A stretch of DNA of 64,000 bases from Actinosynnema sp. ALI-1.44. Lineage in GTDB: Bacteria > Actinomycetota > Actinomycetes > Mycobacteriales > Pseudonocardiaceae. Shown here piece after piece: positions 8,805 to 17,944 of the stretch (positions are counted from its first letter, which is position 1; each line of letters starts with the position of its first letter). The notes beneath the pieces are model-generated. The model saw only the letters and a list, made by a program, of their open reading frames with translations. It did no database searches and had not been told where the DNA came from. The stretch is taken from assembly GCF_001984155.1 (NCBI RefSeq), contig NZ_MTQO01000052.1:744001-808000 (forward strand). The letters run 5' to 3'. The position numbers and the translations under genes are program-made.

Positions 8805-10280
8805 ATGCGCGTGGTCCAGGTCCTCAGTGCCTGTGCACTGGTGACGTTGACGGCATGCGGCCAGCAGGCCGACCCGGCGCAGAGCACGCCACCCGCGGGT
8901 CAGAGCGACCGGATCGAGCTGGCGAAGAAGTACGCGCCGCTGGTGGTCCTCGGCAAGGACGAGAAACACCGGCCGATCGACGCGACCACGTTCATCGCCA
9001 ACTCGGAGCTGCGGTGGAACCGGGACGGCGGCTGCAAGGACGACGAGGTCGACAAACACCCGACACCGCAGTCGCTGACGGACCCCAACCGCTACCACCG
9101 GCGGGAGTCGGCGGGTCTTGGCGAGAGCATCCCGCCGTGTGAGCAAAGTGGACGCGAGTTCAACACCACCGACCCGACCCGGCCGTACGACAACGCGGAG
9201 CTGGGCGCCAACGGGTACTTCCTCGACGCCAACAACGACCTGCACGACAAGGGCACCAACACGGCACCGTCCTACGTGCAGTACGTGGACGGCACGGACG
9301 CGCACAAGGGCAAAACAGGGTACGTGTACTGGTTCTTCTTCCCGTGGAACCAGTGGACGAACCCGTTGGGTGGCCTGGGCGGCAACCACGAGGGCGACTG
9401 GGAACGAGTCACCGTGATCGTCGACGACGCCAAGGGCCCGGAAGCGATCGTGTACACGTACCACGGCCACGAATGCCGCAGGCCGCTGACCGAAGTGGAC
9501 GTGACCGAGGGACGCTTGACGGTGTACTCGGCCGTCGGCACCCACGCCTCCTACCCGGTCGGCGACGTCAAGTACAAGAACAAGGAACTGCCGCCAGGCC
9601 TGAAGGACTGGGGCAAGCTGGAGGACAGCACCAGCAAGACCGGTGAGAAGTGGCAGATCTGGAACACGCTCAGGGAAGTCGAGCGGGAGCCGTGGTGGGG
9701 TTACGCTGGCGGCTGGGGCGAGGTCGGCGGGAGCGCGGCCACGAACCAGGTCCCCATCCCGTCCGTGCGAACGGACCTGGAGAAGCGGCAGACCGGCCCG
9801 GCGGGGCCGTCGAAGCACAAGAACGAGCAGATCCGCACCGAGGCGTTCACCGACCACACGTGCCAGGCCCCGGAGTCAGGCGAGTCCACCCCGACCACCG
9901 AGTCCAGCGGACCAACGCAGCCCACGACGCCCGTGACCGTGCCGAACACCAAAGAAGGCGCTATTCAGCGGTACGAGCAGGCCCTGCACGCCATCGGCAA
10001 TGAGGACACCGCGACGCTGTGCGAGATCGCGGCACCGGCCATGAAGACGGTCCCGATGCCGTGCGACAAGGCATTCCAGGCCATGTTCCGGATGATTCCC
10101 GCAGCCAAGCGGAAGGCTTTGCAGACCGCTACCGTCGATCCGGCCAAGGTACAGGTGAAGTCCGGGCAGGTCACTATTCCTGCTGCCGCCATCAAGGCCG
10201 GGGTTCCTTTCGCCGAGCGGGAGCTCGGGATTCAGACTTTGGCCTACATGAATGACAACTGGTTCATCATCGACACCTGA
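8805..10280 (+). CDS. Secreted lipoprotein with Vps62-like domain
   Basis: About 491 residues. ATG 8805 is preferred over GTG 8796 because AGGGG lies 8 nt upstream. The N-terminus is a lipoprotein signal with lipobox LTAC (Cys about residue 18). The middle (residues 40-330) contains the hallmarks of the Vps62/DUF946 family: YVYWFFFPWNQW, NHEGDWERVTVIVD and YSAVGTHASYPVG. In fungi the family is linked to vacuolar sorting; bacterial members have no established role. After a Ser/Thr/Pro linker (about 355-380) comes an unrelated 110-residue C-terminal domain with a Cys pair, probably a second extracytoplasmic module. Confidence 0.75.
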   Translation: MRVVQVLSACALVTLTACGQQADPAQSTPPAGQSDRIELAKKYAPLVVLGKDEKHRPIDATTFIANSELRWNRDGGCKDDEVDKHPTPQSLTDPNRYHRRESAGLGESIPPCEQSGREFNTTDPTRPYDNAELGANGYFLDANNDLHDKGTNTAPSYVQYVDGTDAHKGKTGYVYWFFFPWNQWTNPLGGLGGNHEGDWERVTVIVDDAKGPEAIVYTYHGHECRRPLTEVDVTEGRLTVYSAVGTHASYPVGDVKYKNKELPPGLKDWGKLEDSTSKTGEKWQIWNTLREVEREPWWGYAGGWGEVGGSAATNQVPIPSVRTDLEKRQTGPAGPSKHKNEQIRTEAFTDHTCQAPESGESTPTTESSGPTQPTTPVTVPNTKEGAIQRYEQALHAIGNEDTATLCEIAAPAMKTVPMPCDKAFQAMFRMIPAAKRKALQTATVDPAKVQVKSGQVTIPAAAIKAGVPFAERELGIQTLAYMNDNWFIIDT

Positions 10281-10348
10281 TTCTTTTCGTTCCGGTTTCG
10301 GTATGCCCCAGCCCACCGCGGCCCAAAAAGCCAGAGAATACCGACCGG

Positions 10349-11638
10349 TCAAGCATCGAACACATCAACGGCCCGCTCCAGCACGGCGACGATCTCACCG
10401 ACACTCAACCGCACCGCCCCTTCCCGGTCGCCGACGCCGTCGATCTGTGACCGCAGCCGGTACTGAAGCATGCCGTCCGGAAGCAACTCCGCAGACAGGT
10501 CGTCAGTAGTAGGCCCCCAGTGAGCGAAGTCCGGCAACTGCCCAGCTCGATAGCGATCGACATCCAACCGCAAAGAGTGAGCGAACTGAGGCACATAAGC
10601 CACGTTGTCGAATGGCGTAACAATACGGCCATCCAGCCACACCGTGCAGGCTCGCAGTTGCGCCCCGTCTGGGTCGGCCGGTCCGATCTCGAGCGCAAAA
10701 CGCGACCGATCCCCAATCAGGATCTCCGCCGCACACCAGCGAGAAACGTCGAAGTCGAAGTCGAGCGCAGCGGCGACAGCATCCATTGTGGCCGCAGTAG
10801 CCTTATCGTCGAGCGCGACCGACTCCGGTAGACCGTCGAAACCCAACTGCTCCAACGTGACGCGCAGGTTCGGATAGCCGGGCGCCCGATCAGGGTAAGT
10901 GGTGTACACGCCAATGTTGCGCAGCGTTGGCACATGCTGTCGATCCACACCGGACAGCCGGGTACCCGCGAGGTACACACGCGCGACCCGGTGATAGGGA
11001 GCGGCGTAGTCAGCGGGACCCAACTCGACCGCGAGACTCGCCTGGTCGCCGTGGATCCCGGCGGTCCGCTCGGCGAACGCTCCGAGCAGTTCGTCGGCGG
11101 CGGGGCGCCATGCCGCCTGGTCCTCGCCGTCGACTGTCGGTTCGGACTGCCGCCCTGCCAGACCGAGCAAGCCCTTGCCGCTGTGGTGGCGTACCAGTGG
11201 CTCCGGGTCGAGCATCCCGCGGTGCAATGCGGCCAGTGATCGCGGGGTGATCGGCAACGCCCGCAGCGCGATGGCCGCGTCGATCCGCTCGCTCCAATGC
11301 CCGAATCCTTCGAGCACCGCGGCCACCTCGGACACGTACTCCTCAACTCCAGTCAGCTCGCACAGCACCTGCGCAGTGCGCACGCGGAACACTCCATGCG
11401 CCGAGGCGAGCGTGGACCGCAGCAACGCAACCGTGTCCGACGGCGCACGGCCGAGACGGGCCAGCGCGCCCAGTGATTCGACCGCGACGTGATCATGGTC
11501 GGCGACACCGGCGCGCAGCATCTGTTCCGCTCGCTCCGGCGTTCGCTCGTGCTCGGCGATCAGTGCGTCGATGTCGGCGCCTTCGTGCCGCACCAAGTAC
11601 GGGTCGCCGAACACTTCCCGGCGGAATTCATGCCACAC
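10349..11638 (-). CDS. HEAT-repeat-like hypothetical protein
   Basis: I do not recognise a named family. The first 160 residues are alpha-helical with repeated leucine/alanine pairs that look like HEAT or Armadillo repeats (AVESLGALARLGRAPSDTVALL; VFRVRTAQVLCELTG; RIDAAIALRALPITPRSLAAL). The second part (about 190-429) is mixed alpha/beta with an internal similarity between GDQASLAVELGPADYAAPYH and GDRSRFALEIGPADPDGAQL, suggesting a duplicated domain. There is no signal peptide, so it is probably cytosolic. It stands alone, divergent from the iron-regulated fpr gene. GC content and codon use match the neighbours. Confidence 0.6.
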   Translation of the reverse strand: MWHEFRREVFGDPYLVRHEGADIDALIAEHERTPERAEQMLRAGVADHDHVAVESLGALARLGRAPSDTVALLRSTLASAHGVFRVRTAQVLCELTGVEEYVSEVAAVLEGFGHWSERIDAAIALRALPITPRSLAALHRGMLDPEPLVRHHSGKGLLGLAGRQSEPTVDGEDQAAWRPAADELLGAFAERTAGIHGDQASLAVELGPADYAAPYHRVARVYLAGTRLSGVDRQHVPTLRNIGVYTTYPDRAPGYPNLRVTLEQLGFDGLPESVALDDKATAATMDAVAAALDFDFDVSRWCAAEILIGDRSRFALEIGPADPDGAQLRACTVWLDGRIVTPFDNVAYVPQFAHSLRLDVDRYRAGQLPDFAHWGPTTDDLSAELLPDGMLQYRLRSQIDGVGDREGAVRLSVGEIVAVLERAVDVFDA

Positions 11639-11676
11639 CGCAAGAGGTTAGCCCAGTAGCCGACATCACAATGAAA

Positions 11677-11695
11677 TTAGGTAAGGCTTACCTTA
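11677..11695 (+). promoter_or_regulatory. IdeR/DmdR-type iron box
   Basis: The 19-bp sequence TTAGGTAAGGCTTACCTTA is a near-perfect palindrome and matches the actinobacterial IdeR/DtxR consensus TTAGGTTAGGCTAACCTAA at 16 of 19 positions. It ends 38 bp before the chosen fpr start. By the known mechanism, iron-loaded IdeR would repress here, so fpr should be induced by iron starvation. Confidence 0.9.
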
Positions 11696-11733
11696 TCTTG
11701 GAGGGAGTGATGATCTAGGAGAGGGTGTTCGTC

Positions 11734-13122
11734 ATGAACTCGTCCCCGATGGAACGAGCTTGCCGACCGCCGCGGGTGAACCGTTCCCTCCGGGTGGCCG
11801 TCGTCGGTGCCGGGCCTGCCGGTATCTACGCGGCCGACTTCCTGGCCAAGTCCGGAGCCGAGGTCGACGTCGACATCTTCGAACGGATGCCCGCGCCGTT
11901 CGGCCTGATCCGCTACGGCGTCGCACCCGACCACCCGCGGATCAAGGGCATCGTCGACGCTCTGCACCGGGTTCTCGGCAAGCCCGGTGTCCGGCTGTTC
12001 GGCAACGTCCACTACGGCATGGACCTCAAGCTCGACGACCTCCGTCAGCACTACGACGCCGTCATCTTCGCGACCGGCGCGATCCACGACCGGCCACTCG
12101 ACATCCCCGGCATCGGGCTCGACGGCAGCTACGGCGCCGCCGACTTCGTGTCCTGGTACGACGGGAATCCCCACGTGTCACGGACCTGGCCGTTGCACGC
12201 GAACAGCGTCGCCGTTCTCGGCGTCGGCAACGTCGCCCTGGACATCGCGCGGGTGCTGGCGAAGTCCGCCGACGAGATGCTGTCCACCGAGATCCCCGAC
12301 AACGTCTACCAGGGCCTGCTCGACAGCGCTGTCACCGATGTCCACGTCTTCGGCAGGCGTGGACCCGCGCAGGCCAAGTTCACCCCGCTCGAACTGCGGG
12401 AACTGGATCACTCCACCACGTTCGAGGTCGTCGTCGATCCGGCGGACATCGAGTTCGACGACGGCTCGATGGCCGCGATCCGCGGCTCCAAGCAGGTCGA
12501 CATGGTCGTGAAAACCCTGCAGGAGTGGGCGATCCGCGACCGCAAACCCCACCGCAGGCGGCTGCACCTGCACTTCTTCCACTCCCCCGTCGAGGTGCTC
12601 GGCAACGACGGCGTGGTCACCGGTCTGCGAACCGAGCGCACCGAACTCACCGGGGACGGCAACGTCCGTGGCACGGGCCGCTACCACGACTGGGACGTGC
12701 AGGCCGTGTACCGGGCGGTCGGCTACCTGCCGTCGCATCTCGCCGACCTGCCTTTCGACCATGACGCCGGGACCGTGCCGCACGAGTCCGGCCGGGTGCT
12801 GAGCATCGACGACAACCAGCTTGAGGGCGTCTACGTCACCGGGTGGGTCAAGCGCGGCCCGATCGGCCTCATCGGGCACACCAAGGGGTGTGCGGCCGAG
12901 ACCGTCAACAGCCTGCTCACCGATGCGCCCAACCTGCCGGGCGCGCCCCACCGTGATCCCGATGCGATCGAGGACTTCCTCAGCGCGCGGGGCATCGACT
13001 ACACCACGTGGGACGGGTGGCTGCGGCTCGACGAGCACGAGCGGACCCTCGGCCGGGAACGCGGACGTGAGCGGATCAAGGTCGTCGAGCACGAGGACAT
13101 GGTGCGGATCTCGCGCGGTTAG
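11734..13122 (+). CDS. fpr: FAD-dependent ferredoxin-NADP+ reductase (adrenodoxin reductase type)
   Basis: 462 residues with an FAD-binding Rossmann motif near the N-terminus (VAVVGAGPAGIYAADFLAKSG region), the family signature around FGLIRYGVAPDHP, and an NADP-binding motif (VAVLGVGNVALDIARVLAKS). It is the FprA type that moves electrons between NADPH and ferredoxin, for example to reduce ferric siderophores or feed P450 enzymes. ATG 11734 is chosen because AGGAGAGG lies 8 nt upstream. The IdeR box puts it under iron control and fits the iron transporter genes just downstream, although a strong stem-loop separates them. Confidence 0.93.
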   Translation: MNSSPMERACRPPRVNRSLRVAVVGAGPAGIYAADFLAKSGAEVDVDIFERMPAPFGLIRYGVAPDHPRIKGIVDALHRVLGKPGVRLFGNVHYGMDLKLDDLRQHYDAVIFATGAIHDRPLDIPGIGLDGSYGAADFVSWYDGNPHVSRTWPLHANSVAVLGVGNVALDIARVLAKSADEMLSTEIPDNVYQGLLDSAVTDVHVFGRRGPAQAKFTPLELRELDHSTTFEVVVDPADIEFDDGSMAAIRGSKQVDMVVKTLQEWAIRDRKPHRRRLHLHFFHSPVEVLGNDGVVTGLRTERTELTGDGNVRGTGRYHDWDVQAVYRAVGYLPSHLADLPFDHDAGTVPHESGRVLSIDDNQLEGVYVTGWVKRGPIGLIGHTKGCAAETVNSLLTDAPNLPGAPHRDPDAIEDFLSARGIDYTTWDGWLRLDEHERTLGRERGRERIKVVEHEDMVRISRG

Positions 13123-13124
13123 GT

Positions 13125-13175
13125 CGTGTACCGAGGCCCCGATCCCGACTGTCGCGGACGGGGCCTCGATACACG
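13125..13175 (+). terminator. Strong stem-loop after fpr
   Basis: Two 17-base arms (13125-13141 and 13159-13175) pair at 16 of 17 positions around a 17-nt loop, starting 3 bp after the fpr stop. There is no T-run. It probably terminates or attenuates the iron-controlled fpr transcript before the permease genes. Confidence 0.8.
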
Positions 13176-13190
13176 GCCTAGTCTTCTGCT

Positions 13191-14183
13191 GTGCCGAAGC
13201 GGATGGTCTTCCTGCTCCTGGTGGCAGTCGGCGTTCTCGGGATCGTCGGGGTAGGGAGCCTGCTCGTCGGCGCGCAACCGGTGAACGTCGGCGAGGCGTT
13301 GCGTGTGGTGTTCGCCGATGACCGCAGCGACGCGGCTGTCATCGTGCACGACCTGCGCATGCCTCGTACCGTGCTCGGGATCTGTGTGGGAGTGGCGCTC
13401 GGACTTGCCGGGGCGTTGATGCAGTCCCTGACGCGCAATTCGATCGCGGATCCCGGCATCCTCGGCGTCAACGCCGGGGCCGCGTTCGGTGTCCTGGTCG
13501 CCGTGGTCGGGTTCGGTGTCGGGCAGTTCAGCGGGTACGTGTGGTTCGCGTTCCTCGGTGCCGCGCTGAGCACGGCGCTGGTCTACCTGATCGGCACGGT
13601 CGGGCCGCCGACGACCGCGCCCGTTCGGCTCGTGCTCGCCGGGACGGCTGTCGGTGCGGCGCTGGTCGCGTGCGCCGAAGGCATCGTTTTCCTCGATCCC
13701 AAGGCTTTCGACGAGTACCGGTTCTGGATCGTCGGTGACGTCGCCAAGCCCGACCTGTCCGTCACGGGTCAGTTCCTCCCGTTCCTCGTCGCGGGCGTCG
13801 TGCTGGCGTTGCTGCTGGGACCGCCGCTGAACGCGCTCGCGCTCGGCGACGACCTCGGCAGCGCGTTGGGTGTCCGGGTCGCCAGGACGCGGATCCTGAC
13901 CGGGATCGCCGTGCTGCTGCTCTCCGGTGCGGCCACGGCCGCAGCCGGGCCGATCGCGTTCGTCGGGCTGGCCGCGCCGCACCTGGCCAGGACGGTCACC
14001 GGGACCGACCAGCGCTGGCTGCTGCCGTTTTCGGCGGTCGTCGGCGCGATCGTGGTCCTGCTCGCCGACATCCTTGGCCGGGTGGTCCTGCCGTCCGGAG
14101 AACTGCGGGTGTCGGTCATGACGGCCATTGTCGGCGCGCCCTTCTTCGTCTTCCTCGTGCGCAGGAAGAGGGCCGTCGCATGA
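13191..14183 (+). CDS. Iron-siderophore ABC transporter permease (FecCD family)
   Basis: 330 residues with about nine or ten membrane helices and the FecCD hallmarks: DLRMPRTVLGICVGVALGLAG region, QSLTRNSIADPGILGVNAGAA region and the ATPase-coupling segment GPIAFVGLAAPHLAR. It forms the channel for ferric-siderophore import with the next gene product. The GTG start has no clear Shine-Dalgarno. TAGTCT lies 6 nt upstream (13179-13184), so the transcript may be leaderless and separate from fpr. No ATPase gene is present in this block. Confidence 0.93.
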   Translation: MPKRMVFLLLVAVGVLGIVGVGSLLVGAQPVNVGEALRVVFADDRSDAAVIVHDLRMPRTVLGICVGVALGLAGALMQSLTRNSIADPGILGVNAGAAFGVLVAVVGFGVGQFSGYVWFAFLGAALSTALVYLIGTVGPPTTAPVRLVLAGTAVGAALVACAEGIVFLDPKAFDEYRFWIVGDVAKPDLSVTGQFLPFLVAGVVLALLLGPPLNALALGDDLGSALGVRVARTRILTGIAVLLLSGAATAAAGPIAFVGLAAPHLARTVTGTDQRWLLPFSAVVGAIVVLLADILGRVVLPSGELRVSVMTAIVGAPFFVFLVRRKRAVA

Positions 14184-15214
14184 CCGCCCGCAGCGTCCGG
14201 GTCGCCAGCTTCTCACTGCGGTATTCCCCTCGCGCGTTCATCACGTCGACGCTGCTCGGTGCCCTGCTGGTGGTGCTCACCGGTTACGCGTTGACGGTCG
14301 GCAAGTTCACCATCCCGGTCGGGCAGGTCCTGTCCATGCTGACCGGAACGCCTGGGCCGCAAGGCGTCGACTACGTGTTCTGGACCGTGCGGATGCCCCG
14401 CGTGCTCACCGCCGTGCTCGTCGGTGTCCTGTTCGGCGTCGCCGGGGACATCGTCCAGAGCCTGTCCCGCAACCCGCTGGGCAGTCCGGACGTGCTCGGG
14501 TTCGGCGGCGGCGCGGCAACCGGCGCCATCCTGCAGATCCTGGTCCTCGGCGGTGGTTCCGTCGCGATCGCGTTCAGCGCGCTGGTCGGCGCGTTCGCCA
14601 CCGCGTTCCTGGTCTACGCGATCGCGTACCGCCGTGGCGTCGTCAGCTACCGGCTCGTCCTCGCCGGGATCGGCATCGCCGCACTGCTGGCCGCGGTCAA
14701 CCGGTACCTGCTCATCAGCGCCGACGTGACCGACGCCTACCGCGCCGCGGTGTGGCTGACCGGAAGCCTGCTCGACCGGACGTGGAACCACGTCACCATC
14801 GCGACGGTCGCGGCAGGGGTACTGCTTCCCTTCGCGTTCGCGCTGTCCACCAGGCTGCGGCTGCTGGAGATGGGCGACGACACCAGCGCGAGCCTCGGCG
14901 TCACGCCCGAACGCACGAGGACGGCGCTGTTCGTGGTCGCCGTCGGGCTCACCGGCGCCGCGGTCGCCAGCGCCGGGCCGATCGCGTTCGTCGCGCTGGC
15001 CGCACCGCACATCGCCCGGCGGCTGGTCAACGCGGCCGGGCCGAGCCTGGCCGCGTCGGGGTTGGTCGGCGCGATCCTGCTGCTGGGCGCGGACCTGGCC
15101 TGCCAACAGGTGTTCCCGACCGGTGACCTGCCAGCGGGCGTGGCCACCGGCGCACTCGGCGGGCTGTACCTCGCTGTCGTGCTGGGCACGCGGTGGCGCA
15201 AGGCTTCCCGCTAG
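14180..15214 (+). CDS. Iron-siderophore ABC transporter permease (FecCD family), second subunit
   Basis: 344 residues, paralogous to the preceding permease, with the same family features: VRMPRVLTAVLVGVLFGVAG region, QSLSRNPLGSPDVLGFGGGAA region and GPIAFVALAAPHIARRLV. Its ATG overlaps the upstream stop by 4 bp (ATGA), indicating translational coupling and a heterodimeric channel. It converges on the binding-protein gene, and the two stop codons share the palindrome CTAG (15211-15214). Cells often use one shared ATPase for several such permease pairs, which may explain the missing ATPase gene here. Confidence 0.93.
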   Translation: MTARSVRVASFSLRYSPRAFITSTLLGALLVVLTGYALTVGKFTIPVGQVLSMLTGTPGPQGVDYVFWTVRMPRVLTAVLVGVLFGVAGDIVQSLSRNPLGSPDVLGFGGGAATGAILQILVLGGGSVAIAFSALVGAFATAFLVYAIAYRRGVVSYRLVLAGIGIAALLAAVNRYLLISADVTDAYRAAVWLTGSLLDRTWNHVTIATVAAGVLLPFAFALSTRLRLLEMGDDTSASLGVTPERTRTALFVVAVGLTGAAVASAGPIAFVALAAPHIARRLVNAAGPSLAASGLVGAILLLGADLACQQVFPTGDLPAGVATGALGGLYLAVVLGTRWRKASR

Positions 15215-16179
15215 ATCTTGGGCAGGATCTTCTCGATGTCGCCGAGCATCGAGGTGGCCGCGGACGTCGACCCGCCGTCCCACCACGACGTCCTCGGCAC
15301 CTCGAACACCTTGCCCGCCTGCACCGCGGGCAGCCGCTTCCACAGCTCACCGCCGGTGTACTTGGCGAACGTGGACGTGACCTTGCCGCCGTCGAACGCC
15401 CCGCCGCCGTTGAAGTGGAGGATCACGTCGGCGTCGGCGAGAGTGCCGACCTGTTCCGGCGACAGCTTGGTGAACGTGTCGCCCGGCTTGGCGGGCGCGC
15501 TGGACGGCGTGCGCTGGACGCCCATGTCGGTGAGCACGCGGGACGGGAAGATGACCGAGTCGGTGATGATCCGCAGTTCGTCGGTGGTGAACCGGAGCAG
15601 CACGATCTTCTTCGCACCGAGGACCTGCGCGTGGCGGGTACGGAACTCCGACGCGCGGGCGCGGTACTCGTCCAGCTTGCGTTGCTGTGCCTCGCGAACA
15701 CCGAGGATGTCCGCGACAGTCAGCGCCGCGTCGTGCCATTCGACCTTGTCACGGGTGTTCGCGTAGGCCACGGTCGCGGTGAGGCCGGACACCGCCGGGT
15801 ACTTGTCCTGCAAGGACGCGGTGTTGCCGATGATCAGGTCCGGCCCGAACGTCGCGAGCTTCTCCACGTCGACCTGGCCGAACCCGAGGTGCTGGAAGGG
15901 CCGCGCGGGCAGGTACGGCGGCACGGGCGGGTCCGCGTCCAGCGTGGCCGAGGCGACCAGCGGGATGTCGTGCTCCAGCGCGACCTGCAGCGCCTGGCCC
16001 GGGTCGAGCGTGATCACCCGTTTCGGCGACACCGGGACGTTGCTCTCGCCGTAGGGGTGTTTGACCGCCTTCGTCGCCCCGCCGCCGGGCGATGGCGACT
16101 GACCGCCCGGCCCGCAGGCCGCGGCGGCCGCCCCCACGGCCACGATCAGAAACGTCCGCCTGCGCAGCGCCTCACTCAT
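15211..16179 (-). CDS. Iron-siderophore substrate-binding lipoprotein
   Basis: 322 residues. The N-terminus (RRRTFLIVAVGAAAAACG) is a lipoprotein signal with an arginine run before the hydrophobic stretch and Cys at about 22. The mature part is a class III periplasmic-binding fold with SPKRVITLDPGQALQ, FGPDLIIGNTASLQ and a C-terminal lobe ending GDIEKILPKI. It would deliver ferric siderophore to the FecCD pair encoded convergently. It lies only 19 bp after the WbsX-like gene on the same strand, so its transcript may begin at the SARP fusion gene rather than at an iron box. Confidence 0.9.
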   Translation of the reverse strand: MSEALRRRTFLIVAVGAAAAACGPGGQSPSPGGGATKAVKHPYGESNVPVSPKRVITLDPGQALQVALEHDIPLVASATLDADPPVPPYLPARPFQHLGFGQVDVEKLATFGPDLIIGNTASLQDKYPAVSGLTATVAYANTRDKVEWHDAALTVADILGVREAQQRKLDEYRARASEFRTRHAQVLGAKKIVLLRFTTDELRIITDSVIFPSRVLTDMGVQRTPSSAPAKPGDTFTKLSPEQVGTLADADVILHFNGGGAFDGGKVTSTFAKYTGGELWKRLPAVQAGKVFEVPRTSWWDGGSTSAATSMLGDIEKILPKI

Positions 16180-16198
16180 GGCCTCATCCTCGCAGAAA

Positions 16199-17926
16199 TC
16201 AGGACGGAGTGGCCACGCATCCGTTTCCGGTGACCAGCCGGAGCTGGCGGCGCACGGCGTTCAGATACGCGCAGCCATCCCGTCGGTTCGGCTCGATGTA
16301 ACCGCCTTCGTGCCACTCGTTCCACGCGTACAACGACACGAAGTTATCCACAGTGGACGGACGGGCGGACTCGGCGACGTCGGCGCGGACCGCGGCGAGC
16401 ACCCGCTCGAACCCGGTGAGGTCGGCGTCGTCGTACCAGCGGAAGCTCGCCCGCAGCGCGGCCGGATCCGGGCCGGGGTCCCCGATGGCGATGCCGATCC
16501 TCGGCCGCTCGTCGAAGTCGGACGTGGCACAACGCAGCAACGTGCCCGGGAAGTTCGAGAAGAACCGGCGCTGGTTGTCGGCGTACGCCCGGTACGAGCG
16601 CGACGGGTCGAACTGGCCAAGGCAGTCGCTGCCGTCGAAACCGGCGCCGACCGGCGGCACACCGTTCACCGTGATCAGGACTTCCTCGCCGAACCGCGCA
16701 CGTGCCCGCTCGCGGATCGCGTCGGTGAACTGCCTGGTGTCCTCGACGTCGATGTGGTCGACGTCGCCGCCGCCGATCCCCCGCGCGTCGCAGACGCCGA
16801 TCACCGGCCTGCCGTCGTTGGCGCGCAAGTAGTTCGGCTGCGACAGGTAGGTGTCGACGATCGTGTCGGCGGCCTTGGTGATCTGCTCGGCGGGCAATCG
16901 CAGCGCCGTGGTGCCGTCCTTCCACGGGTGCAGGCACGTCACGACGTTGAAGTCCATCTGGCCGCGGTTGGTCGCCGCCATGTACGCCTTCAGGCCCTCG
17001 GTGTAGTTCTCCGCGCCGCCGTCGGCGGGATTCCAGTACCAGTAGAAGCTGAAGTACCGCAGCCCGGCGCCGGATGCCTGGACGACGTGCTTGCGCAGGG
17101 TGTCCGGGCGGGAGTCGTCGTAGTACCCGATCGCCGGTTCGCGGTCGGTGAAGTCCTCCCCCGGCCAGTGCCACGCGTTGCGGGGCACACCGGACCCGGC
17201 GAAGTCGCGCAGCCCGCCCCACCAGTCCCCCGGCCGGTGGTGGATCTCCTCGGTCCTCGCCATCATCGCCTGGTTGCCGTCGCGGTCGAACGTGCCGAAG
17301 TAGATCGCACCGGCTCGGTGGAAGACCGGCCAGGCGTAGCCGAGCTGCTGTTCGATCCGGTAGCCGCGGTCGGCGAACTCGGACTGCCTCGCGGCGGGCA
17401 CGACCCGCCGTTCGGCGCCGTTGGACATCCGGTAGAGCGCGTCGGTGCCGGTCTGCCGCCTGGCCGCGACGTGGCCGAGAACGCCCTCCTGGACGAACTT
17501 CCCCGAGTCCACCAAGGACTGCCGCTCGTGTTCCGACGCCGTCAGCAGGTACTCCGCCTGCTGCGCGCCACGCAGCCGGTACACCGGTGTACTGCCGGGA
17601 AACGCCTGTCTGCGCAGGTATCCGAGCCTGGATGGCACCGGCTTCATCCCGTGCTGGCTCGCCGCGGCGGCGCCCTCGGCCTGGGAGAGCGTCCAGAACC
17701 ACCCGATCGTGTCAGCCGTGCGGTATTCCAGCAGCGGCACGGGATCGGTGACCTTGCCTTCCGCGTTCATCGCGGCGCGGATCTGGTCCTGTGTGGCGAC
17801 GGTGCGCACCACGTGCGGTTGTTGCGGCGCGCCAACGCAAACGGTGAGCACCAGCGCACCCACGACCACACATGCCCAGCGTGACCCCTGCGATTTCCCT
17901 GCTGTCACAGGCCAGAGCGTACTCAT
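16199..17926 (-). CDS. Secreted WbsX/GH99-like glycan-active protein with a DUF5648-type domain
   Basis: 575 residues with an N-terminal signal anchor (residues 18-36). The next section (about 60-200) has the repeat style of DUF5648: PVYRLRGAQQAEYLLTASEHE and later ALYRMSNGAERRVVPAARQSE. The C-terminal 350 residues look like the WbsX/GH99-type TIM barrel seen in glycan-processing proteins: FSFYWYWNPADGGAENYTEG (20 residues), VIGVCDARG, LITVNGVPP and YAWNEWHEGGYIEPN. NEWxE-G-Y is the characteristic end. It likely acts outside the membrane on a polysaccharide; the linkage is unknown. It starts 18 bp after the SARP fusion gene stop. Confidence 0.75.
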   Translation of the reverse strand: MSTLWPVTAGKSQGSRWACVVVGALVLTVCVGAPQQPHVVRTVATQDQIRAAMNAEGKVTDPVPLLEYRTADTIGWFWTLSQAEGAAAASQHGMKPVPSRLGYLRRQAFPGSTPVYRLRGAQQAEYLLTASEHERQSLVDSGKFVQEGVLGHVAARRQTGTDALYRMSNGAERRVVPAARQSEFADRGYRIEQQLGYAWPVFHRAGAIYFGTFDRDGNQAMMARTEEIHHRPGDWWGGLRDFAGSGVPRNAWHWPGEDFTDREPAIGYYDDSRPDTLRKHVVQASGAGLRYFSFYWYWNPADGGAENYTEGLKAYMAATNRGQMDFNVVTCLHPWKDGTTALRLPAEQITKAADTIVDTYLSQPNYLRANDGRPVIGVCDARGIGGGDVDHIDVEDTRQFTDAIRERARARFGEEVLITVNGVPPVGAGFDGSDCLGQFDPSRSYRAYADNQRRFFSNFPGTLLRCATSDFDERPRIGIAIGDPGPDPAALRASFRWYDDADLTGFERVLAAVRADVAESARPSTVDNFVSLYAWNEWHEGGYIEPNRRDGCAYLNAVRRQLRLVTGNGCVATPS

Positions 17927-17944
17927 GGGCCGATGCGACCGGCA

